A model generated the notes under the pieces. That model was not told the DNA's origin, did no database searches, and worked only from the letters and a program-made list of their open reading frames with translations. From CAZSGN01 sp964606415 (GTDB lineage: Bacteria > Bacteroidota > Bacteroidia > Bacteroidales > JBBRXJ01), in the NCBI GenBank assembly GCA_964606415.1, contig CAZSGN010000068.1, forward strand, positions 1 through 12,280: 12,280 nt of DNA, read 5' to 3'. Below are positions 6,701 through 12,280 of this stretch, piece by piece. The position numbers and the translations under genes were made by a program. How positions within the stretch are numbered: position 1 is the first letter of the stretch; every line of letters begins with the position of its first letter.

Positions 6701-8985
6701 CTCCTATGCGGGGTGTTTACACTATTGATAAAGATGGCGATGGTGATTTTAGGTCTTTTGGACAAACGCTTTCTGCATTAAAATGGTGTACCATAGACAG
6801 TACCGTTCATGTTCGTGTTAATCCAGACACGTATAACGAGCAATTGTGTATTTCTGATAGTATTTCTGGTATATCTGCAAACAATAAACTGGTTTTTGAA
6901 TCTGCTGATGCTGATAGTAATCCTGTTATTCTTACCTGGGAAGCCGATACCGCTTTATCTAATTATGTCGTTGAAATTCGCAATGTTGATCATATAACCC
7001 TGCGGGGATTGACGTTAAAGCCTATTGACAGCACTTATAATACGGCTCTTGCTCTGGTGGATGAAGTGAGCCATTGTGTGTTTGAAAATAATTTTTTTAA
7101 AGGCCCGGGTATCTCTGACGGGGACTGGCGTAATACACTTGTTTATGTAGGTAAAGATCATGCAGATTATTTTAATCAGACCAATAATGTTTTTTATGGT
7201 AATGTTTTCGAGAATAATCTGTATGCTTTTGTAAAAGATCCTAACGATGACTTTGTTACTACCAGTCATTTTGTTTTTGATAGTAATTGGTTTCATGGAC
7301 AATATAAATATGGACTATATGGTAACCGTTGTGACAGCTTGATATTAAAGGGGAATAAATTTGATAATCAAGAAGTTGAGCAAAATTTTTATTATGTATA
7401 TCTTTATTTATCCGGTGGTTATATTATTGAACAGAATGATTTTTCCGGGAGTGAGTTTAAAGGCAAGGGAGCGCTTTTGGTCAGAAATTCGGATAATGGG
7501 ACTTTAAAAAACAATATCTTTAATATAGATTATAACAGGCCTAAATATGATTATAATGGAGAATTGATTTACCTGCGTAGCATAAATTTGGCAACAATTT
7601 TAAATAATACCATCCATGCTGATTATAATCCGGAGTCAAAGTCCGCTGATTTATTAGTGTCTGATTATGTTGATGAACTTGCCTTACTAAACAATATTTT
7701 TAGTAACGAAACAGCAGAAGGGTATATTTACAAACTGAATCAGTATTCAGATTTAGTATTGAATTCTGATCATAATGCTTTTTATAATCATAATATACCT
7801 TTTAAGTTAACGGGGCAGGATTACCAGGATCTTATGGCCTGGTCAGATTCTCTTGGACAGGATAGTCATTCATTTTTCATAAAACCTCATTTTCTTTCGG
7901 ATACTAGATTGCAAACTTTTAATCCTTTGTTAAATGGCACAGGACTTTCTTTGGCTGAAGTATCCATTGATTTTGATGGCGTGCCACGTGATACTGTCAA
8001 TCCGGATATTGGTGCTTTCGAGTTTGATTCTTCTGTTTATTCATTGAATAAAGATATCTTGCATATCTGTATATATGATACAATATTATTGGATGCCGGG
8101 GCATACTATGATACCTACCAATGGTACCCGGATGGGATTAATAACCGTTTTTTGCAGGTCTCGAAAGATGATTTACCGGGTGATTCAGCTTGGTTTAGAG
8201 CCGAAGTGGAATTGGGAGGAGAGGCGTATACAGACTCTTTGCAGGTAATAATATCCCGTCCCATTGCGGATATTGGGGAGGACCTGGATACCTGCAAGTA
8301 TTCCTATATCACGCTGGAAAATAATAGTTCTGATTCGGGCTATTCTTATTTCTGGGAAATTAAAAACTCCGGGGATTGGGATGAGTCACCTTATGATTAT
8401 GATAGCATGAGGGTTACATATTATACTTTTTCAGATATTTACCAGGTTCGCTTGACTGTAACAGACAGGCATGGTTGTATCGCTATGGATTCTGTTCGTA
8501 TTAGTCAGCAATACGAAGCACCTTTCAGGCCTTCTATTTATAAGATAAATGATAGTTTATACACAGATACTGACGCGACTTCTTATCGTTGGTTTCTTAA
8601 TGGAGAAACTTATCCGGGAAGCACAAATACCATTATCCCGGAACAGGGTGGTGATTACCGGGTTGTTGCTTATGACCTGATGTGCCCTTCAGATACATCA
8701 TTGCCCTATCATATAATGTCTGTAGGTGAATACAGGTTATTAGAAAATATTAAAGTTTATCCTAATCCTGCAACAGAGTCCGTCGTAATTACGATGGATG
8801 TTGATTTTCCTGATAAAAATGGCAGGACAATACGATTGATGGATATGTCGGGAAATATTCTCCAGCAGCAGGTTATTGGTGGTGACATATGCTATGTTCA
8901 TTTAAGTGAGTACCCTGCAGGTATGTATTTTATTATTGTTGAGGTATCTGGCAAAAGGTGGTATAAAGAGATTGTCGTGCAATAA
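3730..8985 (+). CDS. Large secreted T9SS-sorted beta-helix protein (adhesin- or polymer-binding-like)
   Basis: A 1751-residue protein with a Sec signal peptide (about 1-29, cleaved after SGAQ). Two jelly-roll-like domains (about 30-206 and 318-487) each carry the landmarks YSW, NQKIY and NAFP. Each is followed by a CARDB-like Ig domain (about 210-316 and 490-595). Then come two right-handed parallel beta-helices (about 601-988 and 994-1433), built of NN/GN-F rungs such as LILNNYF, ISNNSF, LKNNIF and LLNNIF, each closed by RDT-NPDIGA-EFD. Ig/PKD-like domains follow (about 1436-1660). The end is a type A T9SS C-terminal domain (about 1672-1751) starting KVYPNPATES and containing PAGMYF. T9SS cargo crosses the outer membrane and is usually anchored to the surface or released. 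No catalytic motif is evident; the beta-helices could bind or cleave polysaccharide, but an adhesin role is equally likely. The ATG at 3730 has an in-frame stop upstream and no Shine-Dalgarno. The gene appears monocistronic. Confidence 0.93.
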   Translation: MSIFFYKYFIRLVCILFFAGWTISPSGAQYVHTFDESNSGIYIKSPYNHDYKYSWSKIIDPPDILDEIKGSILAVGFNANLGTGGPGIDIPTSNQKIYMRTMGSQYFTSPDNPDTSFFTRVYHGDVWWKNYDWKDITLDVPFDYQNNSLVILWHDHHGTADTDYNMTFDGLRNHSVNAICKGYDNNAFPTGDGELQMSIPNIRITFEEETDIGIASVISPDKPIIPESDNPLQIVFKNYRPDSIISAEINWSIDGVLQPAFNWSGMMLYNDTSDTINLGNINLPKGDYELKVWTSNPNGKADEDNSNDTLTQVLVCNYDVVSGDPTLTNDIIPVSRKKYSWASVVYTPEEIGGAGEITHLAFYSNRGDILRPNQKIYLSYAEKAQFTSGVYPDLSSSKLVFDGSIYWEEEAWTYIELDSAFEYHGTGNLLVHYENRHNSTYLYNFWFLSTNTSPIYQSKFKHADNAFPGDGNPRYEKPVAIFRFAPAYTSDASVRRLIEPVSGTSVGNHDIQVEIANYGSSALTDATISWEFNQSLRPDISWSGSLDFFRKDTIMLDNVLFGAGLNRIKTWIHTLNTGTDTIIANDTLDKEVVFCNGPLGGVYDIPADIGSLYEAIEQIKVCGIDSAVTLNLAPGTHHGPIDIVDIPGISNSDTLLITSATEDRNDVILTSMHPEYTVRMERARHIAISNITLRNDSSGVPVQVKHCDSILILNNYFLSDTNLSPLIAITDSISDIVVSGNRFEEGSEGISVQTNTGANMQISNNSFVGEKAANILKVNNLSLENNTVNCQKGFTIDQCNNISVIKNRITANENPLTLWSVSTTGNQTNLVANNFIQSGNQFYSSLRIMSGKNVCLYHNTIISDNRPVYISQTDSLDVKNNIFQNSGYSGYIYTISASDINASWDIENNSYFFGTAFADDISFTEWQDTYGFDLNTDTLRVWFLEDSVSTLHYIVNNKGVVLNDVTDDLFGTSRDTLNPDIGAVEFDGCDTPMRGVYTIDKDGDGDFRSFGQTLSALKWCTIDSTVHVRVNPDTYNEQLCISDSISGISANNKLVFESADADSNPVILTWEADTALSNYVVEIRNVDHITLRGLTLKPIDSTYNTALALVDEVSHCVFENNFFKGPGISDGDWRNTLVYVGKDHADYFNQTNNVFYGNVFENNLYAFVKDPNDDFVTTSHFVFDSNWFHGQYKYGLYGNRCDSLILKGNKFDNQEVEQNFYYVYLYLSGGYIIEQNDFSGSEFKGKGALLVRNSDNGTLKNNIFNIDYNRPKYDYNGELIYLRSINLATILNNTIHADYNPESKSADLLVSDYVDELALLNNIFSNETAEGYIYKLNQYSDLVLNSDHNAFYNHNIPFKLTGQDYQDLMAWSDSLGQDSHSFFIKPHFLSDTRLQTFNPLLNGTGLSLAEVSIDFDGVPRDTVNPDIGAFEFDSSVYSLNKDILHICIYDTILLDAGAYYDTYQWYPDGINNRFLQVSKDDLPGDSAWFRAEVELGGEAYTDSLQVIISRPIADIGEDLDTCKYSYITLENNSSDSGYSYFWEIKNSGDWDESPYDYDSMRVTYYTFSDIYQVRLTVTDRHGCIAMDSVRISQQYEAPFRPSIYKINDSLYTDTDATSYRWFLNGETYPGSTNTIIPEQGGDYRVVAYDLMCPSDTSLPYHIMSVGEYRLLENIKVYPNPATESVVITMDVDFPDKNGRTIRLMDMSGNILQQQVIGGDICYVHLSEYPAGMYFIIVEVSGKRWYKEIVVQ

Positions 8986-9123
8986 TACCGGTGAATTTGA
9001 AATGGGAGTATAGGCTTTCTTTAATATTCCTGTTGAAATAGTTTTTTTACGTCATATTTTATATTTTTTTATCATTGTTGGTTCTACCACGAACATTTAT
9101 CTCTTGCGAAATTTAATGAAAGC

Positions 9124-9152
9124 TTGCAATTTGTTTATATGTGGTATTTTAG
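9124..9152 (+). promoter_or_regulatory. Weak promoter candidate (TTG-N18-TATTTTAG)
   Basis: TTG at 9124-9126 and TATTTTAG at 9145-9152 resemble the Bacteroidota -33/-7 pair. The spacing of 18 is acceptable, but there is one mismatch in the -7 box (TTAG for TTTG). It would give a leader of about 140 bases for the gene at 9299. The call is tentative because AT-rich DNA yields such near matches by chance. Confidence 0.2.
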
Positions 9153-9227
9153 TTTTCAGAAGCTGGAAATGAGCAACTATATTGCATCAATCAAAAAACA
9201 CACTATGTAAACTACATGTATAACAAT

Positions 9228-9274
9228 ATTTTAACAATTTTAACAGTGTCTTATAGTCATTTAAATATTTTAAC
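9228..9274. repeat. Three direct copies of ATTTTAAC upstream of the PKD protein gene
   Basis: ATTTTAAC occurs at 9228-9235, 9237-9244 and 9267-9274. The first two copies are 9 bases apart start to start, and the third follows 30 bases later, ending 24 bases before the ATG at 9299. They could be binding sites for a regulator or simply low-complexity AT sequence in the untranslated leader. Confidence 0.35.
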
Positions 9275-9298
9275 CATAATTATTAACACTTACCTGCT

Positions 9299-10804
9299 AT
9301 GCCGCAACAATTTAAACTAAAAAAAAGTAACATTCAGAAATGCATTTGGCGAATTTTTATTTCTTGTGGAATACTTTGCATGAAATCCTTTTCTGGTTTT
9401 GCCCAGTGTTCTTATGATAATGCCCAGATTGCTACCTGGGAAGCCCCTCTTGAAAGAGGTGATTCATTGGTCACTGACTGTATTCAGGGAGGTGAGTTTG
9501 TGCGGGTAAGCAATATGGTCAAAGATTCTGTATATGAAATTTCAACATGCGGCATAAATGATTTTGATGCGGAAATAACCATTTATCCCGAAGGTGGTGG
9601 AGATTTTGTGGATTACGGCTATGGTGATTGTTTAATCGTTTTTATTCCTCCTGTTACCGGCACATACGATATCCTGGTAGACGAATATGGTTGTCTTGAC
9701 AATAATGGCTGTGCTTCATTAAAATTAAAAAAGACAAATTGTACACCTATTCAGTTTGCTTTTGTGGATTTTTATCCTCAGAACCCTATATGTCCGGGAG
9801 AAGAAATTATGATTGATGCCTTTACTTATCCTTATGAAGGAGATTATTCTTATGAATGGTTTTTTTATGATGACTTTTTCTTCTCTGAAGATCCTTATAT
9901 TTTCCACACTTTTGATTCATCAGGGACTTATGAGTTCCATCTGTTTATAACAGATAAATGTGGTCATGATTTTTTTGTTGAGGATACTGTGGTGGTGGAC
10001 GCTGATTTGCAATTACAATATGCAGATATGAATATTCATCCGCTTGAATCATGTCCGGATGATACTATCACATTTAATGCTTTATATGAAGGCGGGTTTA
10101 GTGATTATGATTTTCTTTGGGCCCTTGGAAATAATGATACAGTAGTAAATGATGATTACTTTTATTATGCTTATTCAGCATTAGGTGCTTATCCTGTCTC
10201 TTTAACCCTGACCAATCGATGTGGCAGCGATATTACATTGCATGATACAGTTAATGTTGGGAGTGCTTTTTTTCTTGAGGACACAGTGCTCTCTATTACC
10301 CCGAATCCCGCTTTCCCGTATGATTCAGCATCTTTTCGCTGCAATGCCGATTCGCTTCTTTATCATTGGTCTTTTGATGACGGAGATACTTCGACGCTGC
10401 GTGAATTATCACGGTATTACACCATGTCCGGTAATTATCCGATTGCTCTTACACTCACGGATACCGTTTGTAAGATGGATACTACTTTTTATGATACTTT
10501 GCTTGTTGATGAAATTGTTTCCGGTCAAACGCTTCCTGCGGATAATCTATCTCCTGTTGCGACTGTTCTGCCCAATCCAAATAAGGGACAGTTTTTCGTT
10601 CGGTTGCATCAAGAAGAGATATCAGTACCTGTTCTTATTCAGATTAATAGTCTGAATGGGGAAATCATTTACCATAGAACGCTGAGGGATCCGGATGTTC
10701 GCCAGTTATATATCGATTTGTCCGGCGTAGCTCCGGGAATCTACTTTCTGCAATTGCATGGAGTGAAAACGGAGATGATTAATAAACAATTGTTGATTCA
10801 TTGA
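9299..10804 (+). CDS. Secreted PKD-domain protein with T9SS sorting domain
   Basis: A 501-residue exported protein. The signal peptide is rather long (about 1-36): a basic N-region (KLKKSNIQK), a hydrophobic core (IFISCGILCM) and a cut after GFAQ. A Cys-rich N-terminal beta-domain (about 37-148), with YEISTCG, FDAEITIY and GTYDILVD, resembles the pre-peptidase/carbohydrate-binding-like jelly rolls common in Bacteroidota exoproteins. Three PKD-like Ig domains follow (about 155-235, 243-320 and 325-405); the third has the canonical WSFDDGDTST at 357-366, and the first two are divergent. Each carries one Cys pair (C165/C221, C252/C308, C348/C391). The type A T9SS domain (about 420-501) begins VLPNPNKGQF and contains APGIYFLQL. 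No enzyme domain is present, so a binding or structural surface role is most likely. An internal Met at 28 would destroy the signal peptide, supporting the ATG at 9299. It lies downstream of another T9SS cargo gene in the same direction, but 313 bp away. Confidence 0.92.
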   Translation: MPQQFKLKKSNIQKCIWRIFISCGILCMKSFSGFAQCSYDNAQIATWEAPLERGDSLVTDCIQGGEFVRVSNMVKDSVYEISTCGINDFDAEITIYPEGGGDFVDYGYGDCLIVFIPPVTGTYDILVDEYGCLDNNGCASLKLKKTNCTPIQFAFVDFYPQNPICPGEEIMIDAFTYPYEGDYSYEWFFYDDFFFSEDPYIFHTFDSSGTYEFHLFITDKCGHDFFVEDTVVVDADLQLQYADMNIHPLESCPDDTITFNALYEGGFSDYDFLWALGNNDTVVNDDYFYYAYSALGAYPVSLTLTNRCGSDITLHDTVNVGSAFFLEDTVLSITPNPAFPYDSASFRCNADSLLYHWSFDDGDTSTLRELSRYYTMSGNYPIALTLTDTVCKMDTTFYDTLLVDEIVSGQTLPADNLSPVATVLPNPNKGQFFVRLHQEEISVPVLIQINSLNGEIIYHRTLRDPDVRQLYIDLSGVAPGIYFLQLHGVKTEMINKQLLIH

Positions 10805-10844
10805 TGTAGTAAATGTTTGCAAATCACCTGGTTTAACAATAAGA

Positions 10845-10880
10845 CCCCTCATTTCTGAAATTAATGAGCTATTTTGGGGG
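10845..10880 (+). terminator. Hairpin downstream of the PKD protein gene
   Basis: CTCATT (10848-10853) pairs with AATGAG (10863-10868) around a 9-base loop. The outer CCCC (10845-10848) can also pair with the GGGGG at 10876-10880 if an unpaired stretch is allowed. It starts about 40 bases after the stop codon at 10804, where a transcript end is expected. It is not followed by a clean T-tract, so it may be a 3'-end stabilising structure instead of an intrinsic terminator. Confidence 0.3.
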
Positions 10881-10923
10881 CAGGCTCTTCATTTAGGTTT
10901 TAATAATCCAGCGGGCAGGATAA

Positions 10924-10955
10924 AAAATCAAAACACAGATTTTCTAGATTTTTTT
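10924..10955 (+). terminator. A-T hairpin followed by a T-run, weak terminator candidate
   Basis: AAAATC (10924-10929) and GATTTT (10938-10943) form a 6-bp stem with an 8-base loop, followed by CTAGATTTTTTT. The A-run can alternatively pair with the later GATTTTTT (10947-10954). The position 120 bases after the PKD gene, just before the candidate -7 box, suits a terminator, but the stem is nearly all A-T. Confidence 0.2.
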
Positions 10956-11080
10956 ATAAATTTGCCGTTTTTAAAAGGCTTGTAAACGCTATTTCCATAA
11001 AATGATCGTATTTTTTTTGGGTCATTAAAGTTTTATCGGGGTGAAATATGGTTCCCAAAAGTTGCACAGGTGGCGTTTTT

Positions 11081-11144
11081 TTTATAGATAGAGAGATTTA
11101 TGACAAGATTAAGCCGCGTAGCAGTAACCTGGTTTATAGATAGA
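11081..11144. repeat. 12-bp direct repeat TTTATAGATAGA in the receptor leader
   Basis: TTTATAGATAGA occurs exactly at 11081-11092 and again at 11133-11144, a 52-base offset, about five helical turns. The second copy ends 25 bases before the receptor ATG. Exact 12-mers this close are unlikely by chance even in AT-rich DNA. They could be paired regulator sites or a small duplication. Confidence 0.5.
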
Positions 11145-11169
11145 AACTAGAAAAAACAAAATATATACA

Positions 11170-12280
11170 ATGAGGATTTCTTTATTATTTTTATTTGTGC
11201 TGATTATACTAGATGCTTATTCCAGGCCGGATGATACGTTAAGTTATGATCTCGATGAGGTTATTATTACTGCCTCACGCAACTCTAAATTATTAAAGAA
11301 ATCACCGGAAGTTGTCCAGGTTATTGATTCGAAAGATGTTGAACAACTAAATGTTAGGTCGACCGGTGAAATACTTGAGTATCTTACCGGTGTTAATATT
11401 GAAACAGGTACAGGCAGTGGTTCCCCAAAAAGGAGCATTGTAAGTTTGGATGGATTTCCTGCTAAGCACACTTTGGTGATGGTTGATGGTGTTATTATGC
11501 TTACAGAGCATATACATTCAGGACAGAATATAGATATTGTTCCACCTGAAAATATTGAGAGGATTGAAGTAATAAAAGGGGCCGCTTCTGCACAATACGG
11601 CAGTGATGCTATGGGAGGGGTTGTCAATATTATTACCAAAAAAGCATCAAACGAGCCATCTTCGAGCATTTCTTTCTCGGGAGGCAGTTATGAAACTTAT
11701 GATGGAGCAATTTCTGTTCGTACTCCTGTAAATGAGCAGGTAAGTATTTCGTCCTTTTCAGATTATGAACAATCAGCAGGTACGCCCATATTATCTCCTG
11801 CTCATCGTATTGGAAATATGGGGTATAATAAATTCAGTACTTTGAATAACCTGGTTTGGGATATTAATCAGCAGTCTTCATTAAAATCAAATATATTTTA
11901 TTCACATAATATGATGGAATTCCTGGATGATAATGTCTATAGCAGGCAGCTTTTGTCGTCAATGGATTATTCACATGAGCTTGCTGACAGGCTTTCTTTC
12001 TTTGCACGTTTAAAGTATGCTTATTGGGATGCAGAATTGAGTGGTGAGAAAAATGAATTATTGAATCCTGAGGTATATTTTGTGTGGGATCAATTGAGCC
12101 ATCATTTATTAACATGGGGTACTGATTTTAAATATTCGCAGTTTACCCGTTCTGCTGTTCCTGAACGGAGCCAAAATGCTATAGGGGTATTTGTGCAGGA
12201 TGAAATTGACTTCAACAAATTTTCATTTCTTCTCGCATGCCGTATGGATAAAGTTGAAGAAATCAAACCAATATTAACGC
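11170..12280 (+). CDS. TonB-dependent outer-membrane receptor, N-terminal part (partial, runs off the right edge)
   Basis: The ATG at 11170 opens 370 codons with no stop before the edge. A signal peptide (about 1-18, hydrophobic LLFLFVLIIL, cut near AYS) is followed almost directly by a TonB-box-like segment (DEVIITASR, 29-37). The plug domain runs from about 40 to 158 and has SLDGF, LVMVDG (102-107), IERIEVIKG (129-137), YGSDAMGG (143-150) and NIITKKA. The start of the beta-barrel follows from about 163. There is no N-terminal carboxypeptidase-regulatory-like (CarboxypepD_reg) domain, so it belongs with the shorter BtuB/FepA/CirA-like receptors and not the SusC type. Such receptors import cobalamin, siderophores, haem or similar ligands through the outer membrane using TonB-ExbBD energy; the ligand cannot be told from the plug alone. 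Strands seen so far include FSDYEQSAGTP and FYSHNMMEF. It follows a 365-bp spacer and probably has its own promoter. Confidence 0.92.
   Translation, partial: MRISLLFLFVLIILDAYSRPDDTLSYDLDEVIITASRNSKLLKKSPEVVQVIDSKDVEQLNVRSTGEILEYLTGVNIETGTGSGSPKRSIVSLDGFPAKHTLVMVDGVIMLTEHIHSGQNIDIVPPENIERIEVIKGAASAQYGSDAMGGVVNIITKKASNEPSSSISFSGGSYETYDGAISVRTPVNEQVSISSFSDYEQSAGTPILSPAHRIGNMGYNKFSTLNNLVWDINQQSSLKSNIFYSHNMMEFLDDNVYSRQLLSSMDYSHELADRLSFFARLKYAYWDAELSGEKNELLNPEVYFVWDQLSHHLLTWGTDFKYSQFTRSAVPERSQNAIGVFVQDEIDFNKFSFLLACRMDKVEEIKPILT

Larger units (their letters stand above)
8986..9298. other. Intergenic region between the two T9SS cargo genes (313 bp)
   Basis: No gene is visible on either strand. The left half holds T-rich runs without a convincing GC-stem terminator for the upstream gene. 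The right half holds a weak promoter candidate (9124-9152), a palindrome TACATGTA (9213-9220) and three copies of ATTTTAAC (9228-9274). The spacing and these signals suggest that the 501-residue protein is transcribed separately from the 1751-residue protein. Confidence 0.6.
10805..11169. other. Intergenic region before the TonB-dependent receptor (365 bp)
   Basis: This spacer contains, in order, a hairpin (10845-10880), an A-T hairpin with a downstream T-run (10924-10955), an isolated exact -7 box TAAATTTG (10957-10964) without a -33 TTG, a TTTTTTTT run after GGCG near 11071-11082, and a 12-bp direct repeat (11081-11144). The only ORF of note is 31 codons at 11048-11143, with no supporting features. 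If transcription starts near 10970, the receptor would have a leader of about 200 bases, long enough for a regulatory RNA. I could not match it to a known riboswitch. Confidence 0.6.

Noticed and set aside
5800..7700. Repeated AAT/AAC-rich short motifs that could suggest a DNA repeat array
   Set aside because: They are codons for the Asn-Asn rungs of the beta-helices and are not conserved at DNA level; there are no regular spacers, so no CRISPR or satellite array.
10221..10655. Rightward 144-codon hydrophobic ORF inside the PKD protein gene
   Set aside because: It is an overlapping-frame shadow. Its Leu/Ile/Phe/Arg-rich hydrophobic translation comes from reading Asp/Thr/Ser codons out of frame, and the main frame holds a canonical PKD motif and a T9SS tail here.
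11048..11143. 31-codon ORF in the receptor leader
   Set aside because: It has no signal peptide, domain or nearby promoter and runs through the direct repeat; it is within chance expectation.
10970..11169. Cobalamin riboswitch in the receptor leader
   Set aside because: I looked for the conserved B12-box elements (such as GCCACTG and the GGGAA segment) and did not find them in order. Short GTGAAAT and GTTCCC strings alone are not enough.
11244..11669. Leftward 141-codon ORF near the right edge
   Set aside because: It is antisense to the plug domain of the TonB-dependent receptor, which is the real gene and stays open to the window edge.

Overview
The window looks like an ordinary chromosomal stretch from a marine- or gut-type Bacteroidota (Bacteroidales/Marinilabiliales-like). 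The evidence is AT-rich DNA, starts without Shine-Dalgarno sequences but with A/T-rich leaders, one good TTG/TAnnTTTG-type promoter, two large secreted proteins ending in type A type IX secretion (T9SS) sorting domains, PKD and CARDB modules, and a TonB-dependent receptor. No species can be named from the sequence alone.

Layout from left to right: (1) the 5' end of a leftward gene for an exported protein runs off the left edge (1-142). (2) A spacer holds a GC-rich hairpin and a doubtful 41-codon ORF, followed by a rightward classical short-chain dehydrogenase/reductase of the DltE-like group (438-1217). (3) Only 21 bp away, and convergent with it, is a leftward soluble three-PAS sensor histidine kinase (1239-3380). 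(4) A 349-bp divergent AT-rich spacer contains the best promoter in the window and a 7-bp inverted repeat. (5) A 1751-residue secreted protein follows (3730-8985). It is built of two jelly-roll/CARDB pairs, two right-handed beta-helices, Ig/PKD-like domains and a T9SS C-terminal domain. (6) After a 313-bp spacer comes a 501-residue secreted protein (9299-10804) with a Cys-rich N-terminal domain, three PKD-like domains and a T9SS tail. (7) After a 365-bp spacer with hairpins and a 12-bp direct repeat comes the N-terminal 370 residues of a TonB-dependent outer-membrane receptor (11170 to the right edge).

The genes do not form an obvious pathway. The two T9SS cargo proteins and the receptor all point to the cell surface, probably adhesion or binding of polymers and uptake of a substrate, but each has its own long upstream region and no operon is evident. 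I found no CRISPR array, insertion sequence, phage gene, tRNA or rRNA, and no convincing new system. The most notable features are the doubly duplicated architecture of the 1751-residue protein, the repeated coiled-coil linkers and Cys triad of the kinase, the cysteine pairs in the PKD domains of the 501-residue protein, and the long leaders in front of the surface genes.
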